39,597 nucleotides of DNA from a virus. Shown piece after piece: positions 13,045 to 21,970 of this stretch. The notes under the pieces were generated by a model. That model did not search any database. It had not been told where the DNA came from and saw nothing but the letters and a program-made list of their open reading frames with translations. Position 1 is the first letter of the stretch; each line of letters begins with the position of its first letter. The position numbers and the translations under genes are program-made. The stretch is taken from the IMG/VR virus record IMGVR_UViG_3300025886_000070, positions 1 through 39,597 of that record. The stretch is one strand, 5' to 3'.

Positions 13045-16000
13045 ATGGCATTCAATCTAAAAGAATATATCATCTACAGAAATGAAATTAAAAGGGAACT
13101 TTTTAATGGTGAGGTAGATGAAAATTTTAAAGCAGTAGCTAATCCGTGGGTAGATAATAGAACATATGACACTGGGCATATTGTATATCACCCAGTAGAA
13201 GTATTAGAACCTACCGGTAGTACAAGTGTAGTAACAGAAACTCTAGTTTGGTGGAGAGCAAATAAACGAACTACCCAAGGGGTGTTTGTAACAGCTGAAT
13301 GGGATATCATTGGTGGTATTGGAACTGGTGACGTGACAGTAGGTTCATCAAATGGTTATGGTAAAATAGTTGTTAATTATACAGGTGCTACACCTTCATT
13401 AGCAGCAGCAAATGATTTTACTTTAAATTCTACAATTGCAAATGATACATTTAGATTAATAGCCGGTGACGGTGTTCAATTACAATATGATAGTACTGTT
13501 AATGCAATTAAATTAATTAACTCTTCTGCTGGTGGTGAAATAAATCAAGGATTAAATATAGGTATAGGTGCCGGTGTAGAGAATGTGTTTGGTGGAATGA
13601 GTGGTACTACTTTAACCTTTAGAGGTCTTAATGCGTCTAATACATATAGTACATTAGGTGAACCTTTAGCATTAGCTTTTAATTCACCTAACCAATCTGT
13701 TGTTTATAATTTTGACTCTTCTTTAATTGACTTAGCAACTCTTAATAATAACAGTACCGATATTAATAGCCTAGGAAATGTTAAGGCATCTGCAGCAGCA
13801 ACTTCTGAATTTTTACAATATGATGGGAGTGATTGGGTAAATGTAACGGCAGCAGCTGCTGGTTTACTTGGAAGTCAGGGTGTAACCGGGACTCAAGGTT
13901 TACAAGGTTTACAAGGTAATGATGGTTTCGGTTTACAAGGTACTATAGGTGCACAAGGTATACAAGGAACTCTAGGTATTCAAGGTTTACAGGGAGTTGA
14001 AGGTTTTGGTTTACAAGGTACGCAAGGTGTACAAGGAGAAGCATCAACCATATCAGGACCTCCTGGTACGCAAGGAACACAGGGTGTAGGATTACAAGGT
14101 GCTGATGGTGGTACCGGTTTACAAGGGTTTGTAGGTACACAAGGAACTAAAGGAGATCAAGGTGGTTTTGGTGGTGCATCGTTTGATTATAATTTTAATA
14201 TACAAACATCTGTGGCTGATCCAGGCTTTAGTTATGTTTCTGTAAATAATACAGATCAATATTTAGCTAACATAATGGCTATTAACGACTTTGGTGTTAC
14301 AGGAAATAACATATCAACCTTTTTAGAAACTATAAGAAGTTCCACATCAATACCTAAAGGTCATGTAAGGATTACATCGCAAAGCGATGCTAATGAATTT
14401 ATACTTTGGCAAATAACAGAAGTGTATGATAGACCTTCTTCTGGTGGAACATGGTGGGAATTAGATGTTGTACCAGTTGCTTATACAGAAAATGCTCCAT
14501 TTATAATGGACGAAGACGTTCTAGTATCATTTGTTGTGACAGGTGATAGAGGAGCTCAAGGTACTGAAGGAAGTGGTACACAAGGAACAATAGGTTTACA
14601 AGGAACTGATGGTTCTCAAGGAACTTTAGGTACTCAAGGTATCCAAGGTTTACAAGGTGTTCAAGGTTTACAAGGAACTGATGGCTTACAAGGAATCCAA
14701 GGTTTACAAGGAACTCAAGGTTTACAAGGAACTCAAGGTTTACAAGGTTTACAAGGATCAGGTTCCCAAGGAGTTCAAGGTTTACAAGGTTTACAGGGAG
14801 CTCTAGGTTTGCAAGGGATAACTGGTGAAGGTACTCAAGGAACCCAAGGTTTACAAGGTATCGATGGTTCAGGTTCACAAGGTGTACAAGGTTTATCTGG
14901 TTCTATAAGTGGATCCGTTGCATACGGTTCTATGATATTAGATAGCTCAGCACCAGCAATAACATTAACAAATTCTTATGAAGGTTTACTATTAGCGTCT
15001 GGTGAAATAAATCAAATGGCATATGTTCCTTCAGGTGGAAGCCCACAAGGTAATGTACTAAGTATTGATGCTAATGAAGCCGGTAATTATGAAATTAACT
15101 TTACTCTTAGTGGAGTAGCCGCATCAACTGTCGGTATTTTTGCTGAAATATTTGTTAATGGTAATCCATACAGTGGAAGTGGTACTACTGAAATCCGATC
15201 AACTTTTAATGGAAACGATTATAATAGCATGTCTACTGTAGATATATTGGATCTTAATGGCGGTGATCAAGTTGAGGTTAGAATTAAGGACTCAGCAGGT
15301 ACTTCTATAATTTTCACAGTAGCAAATATTTCACTTACATTAGTTAAACTTGTTGGTAATGGAGATCCTGGCACGCAAGGAACACAAGGTTTACAAGGTA
15401 TTTCTGGTTCAGGTAGCCAAGGTACATTAGGAGCCCAGGGAATAGATGGTTCGCAAGGAATTCAAGGATTAGATGGTTCACAAGGAATACAAGGTTTACA
15501 AGGATTAGAAGGTTCACAAGGAATACAAGGTTTACAAGGATTAGATGGTTCACAAGGAATACAAGGTTTACAAGGATTAGAAGGTTCACAAGGAATACAA
15601 GGTTTACAAGGATTAGACGGTTCACAAGGAATACAAGGTGCACTTGGTGTACAAGGTGTACAAGGTTTACAAGGAACTGTAGGAAACACCGGTTCACAAG
15701 GAACTATAGGAACCGAAGGATTAGGTTCTGGCTGTATCTCCGGTATGCAATTTGGTTGGACTAGTGTGGTCAATGTTTTAACTCCTGGTTCGGCAAATGA
15801 GATTCAGCTAAATTCTGTTAATACCAATAATGTTAATACAATTTATATAGGTACTAATATTATTCACCCGGTTGCCCTTAATGTAGGTGACACTATTGCA
15901 TTAAATGTATCCCAAACTGGTACACTGGCATTATATACAGTAAACAGTATTACCGGTAATATTGGATATGATGCCTTAGGTGTTACATTCCAAACTGGAA

Positions 16001-17376
16001 ATTATGTTATAGGGCCAGCTGGTGGTGCCGGTAATATATTTGAAGCCTATACATATTGTATATACCCTGCATCTGTGGCAGGTTCGCAAGGAACACAAGG
16101 ATTACAAGGATTAGATGGTTCACAAGGAACACAAGGATTACAAGGATTAGATGGTTCACAAGGAATACAAGGTTTACAAGGATTAGAAGGTTCACAAGGA
16201 ATACAAGGTTTACAAGGATTAGATGGTTCACAAGGAACACAAGGATTACAAGGTTTACTCGGTGTACAAGGTGTACAAGGTTTACAAGGAACTAATGGCC
16301 TAGATAATGGATGTGCTGAAATACTAGGATCAAATTATGTCTCACAGACTCCATTAAATGCAGGCACTTTTACTTCATCTGATGTTGGTGTTAATGTAGC
16401 AGATGGTGGATTCACTAGTAATATTACCGAGATATTTTTAGGTTTGGCTAGTGGCGTTCCACAGCCGAGCACAGGTTTACCAATAGGCAGTACAATAACA
16501 ATATCAGAATCACCTGCAAATACTACTACATCAGTGTATACTGTAACTAATGCTACTGTACAAGGATTTATTGGATATGTATATGATGTTACTTATGTTA
16601 CCGGCTTAGATATTAGTAATACTGCAACAGCTCATCGAGTATGTGCTTCAACTGCAGGTATACAAGGTACTTTAGGTACACAAGGTGTACTCGGCGTACA
16701 AGGTGTACAAGGTTTACTCGGTTTACAGGGAACTAACGGTACTGATCTTGCTGGAGAAATAGTAAAATCATCATTTAGAGCTAAGTTTGGTTTACCTAGG
16801 TATATACCCGGCGATGCAGCAAACAGTTCATTTAGAATAGGCGGACCTGATCTTGCTAACGGGTTTGATGGTGGTGGATGGAATTCTGCGTATTGGGGTG
16901 ATAACACGGTAGGCAATGGCGGAACTGTTAGTGGTGTTGGTGGATTCCAAGACCAATTCACATTAATGGGTAATAGTATTGTCTCATCAAAGAGTTATAT
17001 TGTTGGCGATAAAATATCCTTTAGAGGAGTATTTGTCGGTAGAAGAGCAAGTGGAGCATATTCGGCACCTTCAAAGATCGGTATTAATTTATATAAACTA
17101 AAATGTGGTATTCTTGGCGATGGAACCAACGAATGGCAAACTATAGCTAGTACAATTATAGAGTCAAATAATGTTGTATTCGAAACGACTAGTGAAGGTG
17201 AAGGTAGAGGTAGAGTTTGTGTTAATGGAGAATTTACTCTTGATAAAACTGTTAATAGATTTTCTGAATATTTAGCGGTAGGGTTTGCTGCAAGTACTGA
17301 CGGTGAGGAAAGTTTTGGTGGAAACGACATGATTGTATCTTATCTATTATTTAACGGTAGTGATCCACAGCCTTAA
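13045..17376 (+). CDS. Giant collagen-like tail fibre / receptor-binding protein
   Basis: Encodes 1443 residues. Residues 30-95 ([38 protein letters not shown]) resemble a CBM5/12-type carbohydrate-binding fold. Five collagen-like Gly-X-Y segments follow at about 276-374, 503-619, 773-892, 1013-1088 and 1205-1232, nearly always with Gln in Y (GLQGTQGIQG) and almost no Pro. Between them lie globular modules. Residues 620-770 look like a C1q/TNF-type jelly roll ([22 protein letters not shown]). The modules at about 895-1010 and 1090-1200 are similar to each other ([20 protein letters not shown]). A 210-residue C-terminal domain ends the protein. It is probably trimeric and host-binding. Confidence 0.85.
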   Translation: MAFNLKEYIIYRNEIKRELFNGEVDENFKAVANPWVDNRTYDTGHIVYHPVEVLEPTGSTSVVTETLVWWRANKRTTQGVFVTAEWDIIGGIGTGDVTVGSSNGYGKIVVNYTGATPSLAAANDFTLNSTIANDTFRLIAGDGVQLQYDSTVNAIKLINSSAGGEINQGLNIGIGAGVENVFGGMSGTTLTFRGLNASNTYSTLGEPLALAFNSPNQSVVYNFDSSLIDLATLNNNSTDINSLGNVKASAAATSEFLQYDGSDWVNVTAAAAGLLGSQGVTGTQGLQGLQGNDGFGLQGTIGAQGIQGTLGIQGLQGVEGFGLQGTQGVQGEASTISGPPGTQGTQGVGLQGADGGTGLQGFVGTQGTKGDQGGFGGASFDYNFNIQTSVADPGFSYVSVNNTDQYLANIMAINDFGVTGNNISTFLETIRSSTSIPKGHVRITSQSDANEFILWQITEVYDRPSSGGTWWELDVVPVAYTENAPFIMDEDVLVSFVVTGDRGAQGTEGSGTQGTIGLQGTDGSQGTLGTQGIQGLQGVQGLQGTDGLQGIQGLQGTQGLQGTQGLQGLQGSGSQGVQGLQGLQGALGLQGITGEGTQGTQGLQGIDGSGSQGVQGLSGSISGSVAYGSMILDSSAPAITLTNSYEGLLLASGEINQMAYVPSGGSPQGNVLSIDANEAGNYEINFTLSGVAASTVGIFAEIFVNGNPYSGSGTTEIRSTFNGNDYNSMSTVDILDLNGGDQVEVRIKDSAGTSIIFTVANISLTLVKLVGNGDPGTQGTQGLQGISGSGSQGTLGAQGIDGSQGIQGLDGSQGIQGLQGLEGSQGIQGLQGLDGSQGIQGLQGLEGSQGIQGLQGLDGSQGIQGALGVQGVQGLQGTVGNTGSQGTIGTEGLGSGCISGMQFGWTSVVNVLTPGSANEIQLNSVNTNNVNTIYIGTNIIHPVALNVGDTIALNVSQTGTLALYTVNSITGNIGYDALGVTFQTGNYVIGPAGGAGNIFEAYTYCIYPASVAGSQGTQGLQGLDGSQGTQGLQGLDGSQGIQGLQGLEGSQGIQGLQGLDGSQGTQGLQGLLGVQGVQGLQGTNGLDNGCAEILGSNYVSQTPLNAGTFTSSDVGVNVADGGFTSNITEIFLGLASGVPQPSTGLPIGSTITISESPANTTTSVYTVTNATVQGFIGYVYDVTYVTGLDISNTATAHRVCASTAGIQGTLGTQGVLGVQGVQGLLGLQGTNGTDLAGEIVKSSFRAKFGLPRYIPGDAANSSFRIGGPDLANGFDGGGWNSAYWGDNTVGNGGTVSGVGGFQDQFTLMGNSIVSSKSYIVGDKISFRGVFVGRRASGAYSAPSKIGINLYKLKCGILGDGTNEWQTIASTIIESNNVVFETTSEGEGRGRVCVNGEFTLDKTVNRFSEYLAVGFAASTDGEESFGGNDMIVSYLLFNGSDPQP
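15475..15618 (+). repeat. Four tandem 36-bp repeats in the fibre gene
   Basis: Four 36-base units (starting GGTTCACAAGGAATACAAGG) are identical except for the last codon, which alternates GAA, GAT, GAA, GAC. They encode [11 protein letters not shown] followed by E or D. Partial units flank both sides (15448-15474 and from 15619). Confidence 0.95.
16081..16260 (+). repeat. Five tandem 36-bp repeats, second array in the fibre gene
   Basis: Five in-frame 36-base units encode GSQG[IT]QGLQGL plus D, D, E, D, L. Units three and four (16153-16224) are identical or nearly so to units of the array at 15475, so recombination between arrays could delete or duplicate the module between them. Confidence 0.93.
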
Positions 17377-17432
17377 CATTTAATTAAACAATTTTCTTTT
17401 TCCAAGTATAATAATTATAAAATGATACAAGT

Positions 17433-17924
17433 ATGGAAAATACAGAAGAAGTAAACCTACAGTGGATAAAGGGAGATAAGTTCGGTTCAGTGGAAACAGT
17501 TGAAAGTACTGAAGGTGAATGGACGATATTTAAAAACGGTGGTAGGATAGCGACAAGCTTACTTAGCGAATTTTTAGAACCAATAGATGGGGAGCCATTA
17601 GATTTTAGTCCTCCTACACCAGCATTAATAAAAGCAGCTGAGGTCTATAAAGAAAAGGTGACACCGCAAAAAGCTATTACATCTCCAATAAGAACCCTCT
17701 TTGATAAACAGAAAAAGAATGATAAAGTAAAACTGAATCTTTCATTTCCAATAGACGTTCCTAAAAAGGCTATATATGAAATTATTAGTTCTTCATTTGA
17801 TAGCGAAGAAGTAAATGATGAATTAGAAGTCTTTATTAAAAATCAAATATCTGAAGACTTAATTTTAGATAGTCTTTTTGATAGCATTAAAGAATTAATT
17901 AAAACTAGATACGGTATTGACTAG
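17433..17924 (+). CDS. Hypothetical protein with possible SH3-like N-terminus
   Basis: Encodes 163 residues. Residues 8-50 (WIKGDKFGSVETVESTEGEW, then FKNGGRIATSLLSEFLEPI) look like a small beta-barrel of SH3 type. A Pro-rich linker and a helical C-terminal domain (YEIISSSFDSEEVNDELEVF, LDSLFDSIKELIKTRYG) follow. No family is recognised. It starts 56 bases after the fibre stop behind an AAGTATAATAATTATAAAATG stretch 29 bases before its ATG. It may be an assembly factor or structural protein; only gene order supports that. Confidence 0.65.
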   Translation: MENTEEVNLQWIKGDKFGSVETVESTEGEWTIFKNGGRIATSLLSEFLEPIDGEPLDFSPPTPALIKAAEVYKEKVTPQKAITSPIRTLFDKQKKNDKVKLNLSFPIDVPKKAIYEIISSSFDSEEVNDELEVFIKNQISEDLILDSLFDSIKELIKTRYGID

Positions 17925-17938
17925 GCAATTTAACTTAT

Positions 17939-17955
17939 AATATATAATAAAATCA
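17939..17955 (+). promoter_or_regulatory. Putative late promoter upstream of 17961
   Basis: AATATATAATAAAATCA lies 22 bases before the ATG at 17961, between two genes. It matches the shared element well. Confidence 0.5.
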
Positions 17956-17960
17956 ATCAT

Positions 17961-18335
17961 ATGACACAAGCACCAAATAGAAGACAGAGAAGATTAGCGA
18001 TGAAGTACCAAGGACTTCTTAAAGCAAAGAGTAAATTACCATTTCATAAGTGGATGGAAGTTACTATGGAAAATATTAAACAAGGGAAAGAGTTACATGC
18101 TGCAACTGTTGATGCTCAGGATAAAAGACTAACCGAGCAATTAGAAAGTATAGAAGAAAGAAAGATAGAGGCATGGAAGGATACTGGGTATAATGATAAG
18201 GAGATTGAAATGTTAAGAGAAGCTAATGCTATATTATCCGTTAAAGATAAGGAGACTTGGCATACTGATAAGAAGGTGGCTAGAAAATTAATGAAAGAAG
18301 CTAGGGAATCTTTAAATAAAAGACTAAATGATTAA
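17961..18335 (+). CDS. Highly charged helical protein
   Basis: Encodes 124 residues, basic at the N-terminus (NRRQRRLAMKYQGLLKAKSK) and mostly helical and charged throughout (LTEQLESIEERKIEAWKD, KVARKLMKEARESLNKRL). No membrane helix or known domain is seen. It overlaps the next gene by eight bases, as in the other coupled runs. Tail-assembly chaperone or scaffold-like function is conceivable; there is no direct evidence. Confidence 0.65.
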   Translation: MTQAPNRRQRRLAMKYQGLLKAKSKLPFHKWMEVTMENIKQGKELHAATVDAQDKRLTEQLESIEERKIEAWKDTGYNDKEIEMLREANAILSVKDKETWHTDKKVARKLMKEARESLNKRLND

Positions 18336-18657
18336 AATTGTTTTAGAGCCTGCCAGAAATGGAGTAATAAAAAGAGTGATTAATGATAATCATGGTGGTG
18401 GGAAAGAACAGTGGACCTCAACCGATGTATTTGAATCTAATGAAGATCATAGGAATAAGTTTGAATATATTATGAGATTCTTTTATGAGCTTACCGACGA
18501 TTTAGGTTTAGAGTGTGGTAATAAATTTGAAAAACAAGTTTTAACAATTGGCACTGAATGGGGAACTCATTATGAACCTAATCAAAAGGAAATAGAAAGT
18601 AAAATAAAAGAACTCCAAGCTGAGATCGATTTATTATCTGAATGGAAACAAACATAG
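18328..18657 (+). CDS. Hypothetical protein with C-terminal coiled coil
   Basis: Encodes 109 residues. An alpha/beta N-terminal part (IKIVLEPARNGVIKRVINDN, FEYIMRFFYELTDDLG) is followed by a short C-terminal coiled coil (KEIESKIKELQAEIDLLSEW). The N-terminal Gly-rich GGGKEQW and paired strands do not match a family I know. It overlaps both neighbours (8 bases before, 16 bases after). Confidence 0.65.
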   Translation: MIKIVLEPARNGVIKRVINDNHGGGKEQWTSTDVFESNEDHRNKFEYIMRFFYELTDDLGLECGNKFEKQVLTIGTEWGTHYEPNQKEIESKIKELQAEIDLLSEWKQT

Positions 18658-19028
18658 AATTTAATTTCATATATTCAAAAGACGCAGTAAAAGTAAAATC
18701 GTTTTTAGGAAATGTACCAAGAAATATTGAGTGTATCAATTATATGGACATTTTTAATAAGCTAACGAAAAATGACTTTTATCAATTTGAGCCATCTGAT
18801 GCTGTTGTATCTTCATACCTAATGAAGCAACTACAAACGGTATTTGATAGAAATGCTGTATCTATTTTTTATGTGTTAGGTAATTTAAATGAGCCTACTG
18901 TTACAGGAATAAAAACTTATGTGGAATCTTTAACTAATAATGAAATCACATATAACATATATCATTCACCTGACATTAATGTAAATGGTAGCGCCAAGCT
19001 ATTTGAAAATGTCATTGAGTTTGAATGA
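18642..19028 (+). CDS. Hypothetical alpha/beta protein
   Basis: Encodes 128 residues with alternating strands and helices (IEFNFIYSKDAVKVKSFLG, AVSIFYVLGNLNEPTVTG, ITYNIYHSPDINVNG). No catalytic motif is visible. It overlaps the preceding gene by 16 bases and the next by four (ATGA), so the four genes 17961-19588 form one coupled unit leading into the baseplate block. Confidence 0.65.
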   Translation: METNIEFNFIYSKDAVKVKSFLGNVPRNIECINYMDIFNKLTKNDFYQFEPSDAVVSSYLMKQLQTVFDRNAVSIFYVLGNLNEPTVTGIKTYVESLTNNEITYNIYHSPDINVNGSAKLFENVIEFE

Positions 19029-19588
19029 AAGCACACAGAATATTTACCAAAGGACAAATCGTATATTGCCTACTATCCTCTTTTAGTAGGCCTAATGTTT
19101 TGTTGCCAGTAAAAGGACTTATTGTAGATACACAGTGGGATCCTATTAACCCTCTTTATCAAATTCGTATTATTAAGATGTATGATAATATGAAATATCT
19201 TAAGTCTCATTTTTTTGATATGAACTTTAAATATGAGTTTAACAATAGGGCTAGAAAAATGCCTATTAAAAAAGAAGACTTTAAAAATGTAAAATCATTA
19301 GAAGATAGGTTTGATGAAATTGATAGAGATAGGTTATATGTAATTGTAGAATCTGTTATGTGTAAGAAAACTAAAAATGATTTGCAAGGTTTATTTGAAA
19401 AAGTTCAATTTTATATAATATCAAAAAACCTAAAAGAAATAAGAGATATATCATCAAGGCCGTTTTTTAAAGGTTCTCTTTCTACTGATAGCTCACAAGA
19501 GTTTAATGTTAGGTTTAAAAAAGGATGGGTGGATAAATTCCAAAAAGGAGATATTGACATTGATAAGTATCTCAACAGCTTAGGCTGA
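19025..19588 (+). CDS. Hypothetical protein with beta-rich N-terminus
   Basis: Encodes 187 residues. Residues 1-60 (FTKGQIVYCLLSS, VLLPVKGLIVDTQWDPINPL, YQIRIIKMYDN) look like a small beta-barrel. The rest is basic and helical with a polar C-terminus (FQKGDIDIDKYLNSLG). No family is recognised. Its stop codon TGA lies inside the promoter/hairpin region of the next gene, so read-through from it would produce the occluded form of the 19615 start. Confidence 0.65.
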   Translation: MKAHRIFTKGQIVYCLLSSFSRPNVLLPVKGLIVDTQWDPINPLYQIRIIKMYDNMKYLKSHFFDMNFKYEFNNRARKMPIKKEDFKNVKSLEDRFDEIDRDRLYVIVESVMCKKTKNDLQGLFEKVQFYIISKNLKEIRDISSRPFFKGSLSTDSSQEFNVRFKKGWVDKFQKGDIDIDKYLNSLG

Positions 19589-19609
19589 ATATATACTAAA
19601 AATAGTCTA
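19581..19609 (+). promoter_or_regulatory. Promoter element inside a possible start-occluding hairpin, upstream of 19615
   Basis: TAGGCTG (19581-19587) pairs with TAGTCTA (19603-19609) through seven pairs, two of them G-U. The 15-base loop holds most of AATATATACTAAAAATAG (19588-19605). The element starts 27 bases before the ATG at 19615, and the right arm ends 5 bases before it. Confidence 0.5.
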
Positions 19610-19614
19610 TCTAT

Positions 19615-21402
19615 ATGTCCACAACAACAACAGGAAGTAACAGTAGTGTAAATGATAACACATCACCTAATCCTAATTCATCATCGCCTAATAGGTTAGG
19701 TGTTTTTGGCGGTGAATCCACGGGCTTTGCCCACGGTGTTGAAACTGAAATGGCTAAATCCTTTTATTCTAATGGAGCAATACCAGATCAATTTGGTGTA
19801 GCTACAGGTATGAACGCTGTTGTACCTAGATCCATATTTAACAGATATGCTTTATTTAATTTTAGAGGTTTGCATGGTGGACTAACTGGTGGAAAACCTT
19901 TTACTGATTTTAAGGATAGTCCTGATAATGCTACTATGGGTGGTTCGGATTCAAAGAATGTTTCCATTGCCAAACTTATAGATTATTTTAATACCAATTA
20001 TCCTAGGATATCATATACTGCTCAAGATTTCTTATATTGTAAATATTATAAACAAATACCAGTGAATCACCTTGTTACTTTAAGGCGTTTCCCAACACCA
20101 GTAAATGATAACATATTTGATTTAAAAATGGATATAGCAGGAAAAGATCCTGATACACCTAGGGCTGCAGAAAATGTAGATGCTACACAAACCGCTGGTG
20201 TTACTGCCATTACATATTTAGGTGAAAAGGCAGGAAACAAATTAGACGACATATTAACAATGTCTTATGGTTTAAACTATAAGGAAGTTAAATCTGAAAT
20301 GGAAGATATTAGTAGTGGTGACGGTGGTTATACCTCTCAGCCTTTCTATTCTAAGATGGGTGGTGTAGGTAAAGCAACCGCTGATGCATTTAAAGGAATT
20401 AGCTCAAGACAAAAATTTGCCAAACAAAATATGTCTACTGGTGATCAGCTAGGAACCACTTATGCTAACTTTGTAATAGGACCTGTTAATGTTATTGATT
20501 CAACACAGATTAGAGATCGTGGTATGAAATTCTCAAATGACTTAAAACTTAATTTTGAATACGAGCTTAAATCTCTTAGTTATGTTAATCCTAAAATTGC
20601 TATGATTGACATTATTAGTAATATGTTAACTATGACTTATAATAATGGACAATTCTTTGGCGGTGGTCAAAGGTACTATGGTAGTGCTGGTGCTGTTGCT
20701 AGTCAATTTGGAGATATTAATAAATTAAAGCAAGGAGACTTCAGTGGTTATATAGGAAGTGTAGTTACTGATGTTGAAACTGGATTTAAAAGTGTATTTG
20801 GGGATGCTAATGGTAATGTAAATGCTGAGAGTGGAATTGAAGGATTACTTAAGGTTGGTAAAACTATGTTAGGTAATATGCTAGGTGGATTCTTAAGTGA
20901 TAATGTTGGAGCAGTTTCAGGTACCCAAGCATCTAAAGCTTTAATAAGCGCAGAGCCTACTGGTGATTGGCATGTAACTGTAGGTAATCCACTTAACCCA
21001 ATTGTTACAATGGGTAATATGTATTGTGATAATTCAACAATGACATTAGGGCAAGGTTTAGGTTATGATGATTTTCCAATGGAGGTTAAATTTGAAATTG
21101 ATCTAAAACATGGTAAGCCTAGAGATAAGGGTGATATAGAAAATATGTTTAATGCAGGTCGTGGTAGAATTTACGCATCTGCTCAAGGTGAAGAAGATAT
21201 TTTAAATTTAGCAGGATTAGATGTTGCTACTTATGGTGCAGTTAAAGCAGGTAAGAGTAACACACAAGCTACACAAGGTGCACGTGCTGGTAATACTAAA
21301 AGTAGTCAAATATCCAATATAAAAGATAATCCTAATAAACAAGCAACTAGTGATAGTGCCGAGTATATTTCTAATACGGTAAGTATGTTTATTGATTCTT
21401 AA
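19615..21402 (+). CDS. Large baseplate / tail-tube structural protein
   Basis: Encodes 595 residues. The N-terminal 30 residues are Ser/Thr/Asn-rich and probably disordered. The rest is Gly/Asn-rich and beta-rich. The C-terminal segment GDWHVTVGNPLNPIVTMGNM, then PMEVKFEIDLKHGKPRDKGD and IENMFNAGRGRIY, has the look of T4-type baseplate proteins at the tube-baseplate junction (gp48/gp54 class), but I cannot assign one. It heads the baseplate operon: 14 bases later comes the gp53-like gene, followed by hub and spike genes. It has its own late-promoter element. Confidence 0.7.
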   Translation: MSTTTTGSNSSVNDNTSPNPNSSSPNRLGVFGGESTGFAHGVETEMAKSFYSNGAIPDQFGVATGMNAVVPRSIFNRYALFNFRGLHGGLTGGKPFTDFKDSPDNATMGGSDSKNVSIAKLIDYFNTNYPRISYTAQDFLYCKYYKQIPVNHLVTLRRFPTPVNDNIFDLKMDIAGKDPDTPRAAENVDATQTAGVTAITYLGEKAGNKLDDILTMSYGLNYKEVKSEMEDISSGDGGYTSQPFYSKMGGVGKATADAFKGISSRQKFAKQNMSTGDQLGTTYANFVIGPVNVIDSTQIRDRGMKFSNDLKLNFEYELKSLSYVNPKIAMIDIISNMLTMTYNNGQFFGGGQRYYGSAGAVASQFGDINKLKQGDFSGYIGSVVTDVETGFKSVFGDANGNVNAESGIEGLLKVGKTMLGNMLGGFLSDNVGAVSGTQASKALISAEPTGDWHVTVGNPLNPIVTMGNMYCDNSTMTLGQGLGYDDFPMEVKFEIDLKHGKPRDKGDIENMFNAGRGRIYASAQGEEDILNLAGLDVATYGAVKAGKSNTQATQGARAGNTKSSQISNIKDNPNKQATSDSAEYISNTVSMFIDS

Positions 21403-21416
21403 TATAATTATTAAAT

Positions 21417-21968
21417 ATGAATGTAAAATCATTAACTTTAAAAAATAAATTGACATTAGATAAAACAGGTGAAGGTTATTGGGACCTTACTGCGCCTTCG
21501 TTTATTTATGATGCTGATCTTGGTGTTAGAGCATTACATTATGTTACACAAGATCAAGTAGGTAGGATAGATAAGATATCAGAAGTGTATTTTGGTAGTG
21601 GTGAATTTATAGATGCTATCTGTGTAGTTAATAATATCTTTAATCCTTTTAGTGTTAATGAAGGTGATATTTTAATAATACCTAATTTAAAGAGGAAGGA
21701 TATAGTTTATAAGAAACCTAACCCAGCAGTAACTCCATCTGCTCCACAAGAGGCTTACGTAGATACGGGCAGACAGAGTGAAAAGGATCAAGGAAGAATG
21801 CAAAGATTAATAGAAAAGGCTAAGAGTAGTGAAGCTGGTGTAAAACAACCAATGCCACCTAATATGTTACAACCAGGCCAAGAATCAAAAACCTATAGCG
21901 GTGGTAAAATACAACTAGGAACTAATTTAAAAAGTAAAAGTACTTTAAAGAAATCACAAACTAATTAA
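21417..21968 (+). CDS. 53: gp53-like baseplate wedge protein with LysM-type domain
   Basis: Encodes 183 residues. Residues 40-92 (HYVTQDQVGRIDKISEVYFG, FIDAICVVNNIFNPFSVNEG, DILIIPN) match the LysM-like fold of the T4 gp53 family: Y-V-x-x-x-x-x-R-I-D-x-I followed by N-x-I-x-N-P and G-D-I-L-x-I-P. The C-terminal half is Pro/Lys/Ser-rich and probably extended, perhaps wrapping partners. In T4, gp53 joins wedges into the baseplate. It is only two bases from the hub gene. An AT-only TTAATA/TATTAA palindrome (21399-21414) precedes the start. Confidence 0.8.
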   Translation: MNVKSLTLKNKLTLDKTGEGYWDLTAPSFIYDADLGVRALHYVTQDQVGRIDKISEVYFGSGEFIDAICVVNNIFNPFSVNEGDILIIPNLKRKDIVYKKPNPAVTPSAPQEAYVDTGRQSEKDQGRMQRLIEKAKSSEAGVKQPMPPNMLQPGQESKTYSGGKIQLGTNLKSKSTLKKSQTN

Positions 21969-21970
21969 AT

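Noticed and set aside
13943-16240. Long open frames on the minus strand (Leu/Val/Asn repeats, and a Cys-Pro repeat frame)
   Set aside because: They are antisense reflections of the CAA-GGT collagen repeats, with low-complexity products and no start-region signals.
15475-16260. CRISPR-like array because of 36-base units
   Set aside because: The units are contiguous without spacers and in frame with the collagen-like protein.
16056-16295. Plus-strand frame rich in Arg-Phe-Thr-Arg-Asn repeats
   Set aside because: It is an alternative reading of the 36-bp fibre repeats, fully inside the fibre gene.
21399-21414. Occluding hairpin before the gp53-like gene (TTAATA/TATTAA)
   Set aside because: Arms are only A/T and there is no promoter core in the 4-base loop; expected by chance in such AT-rich DNA.
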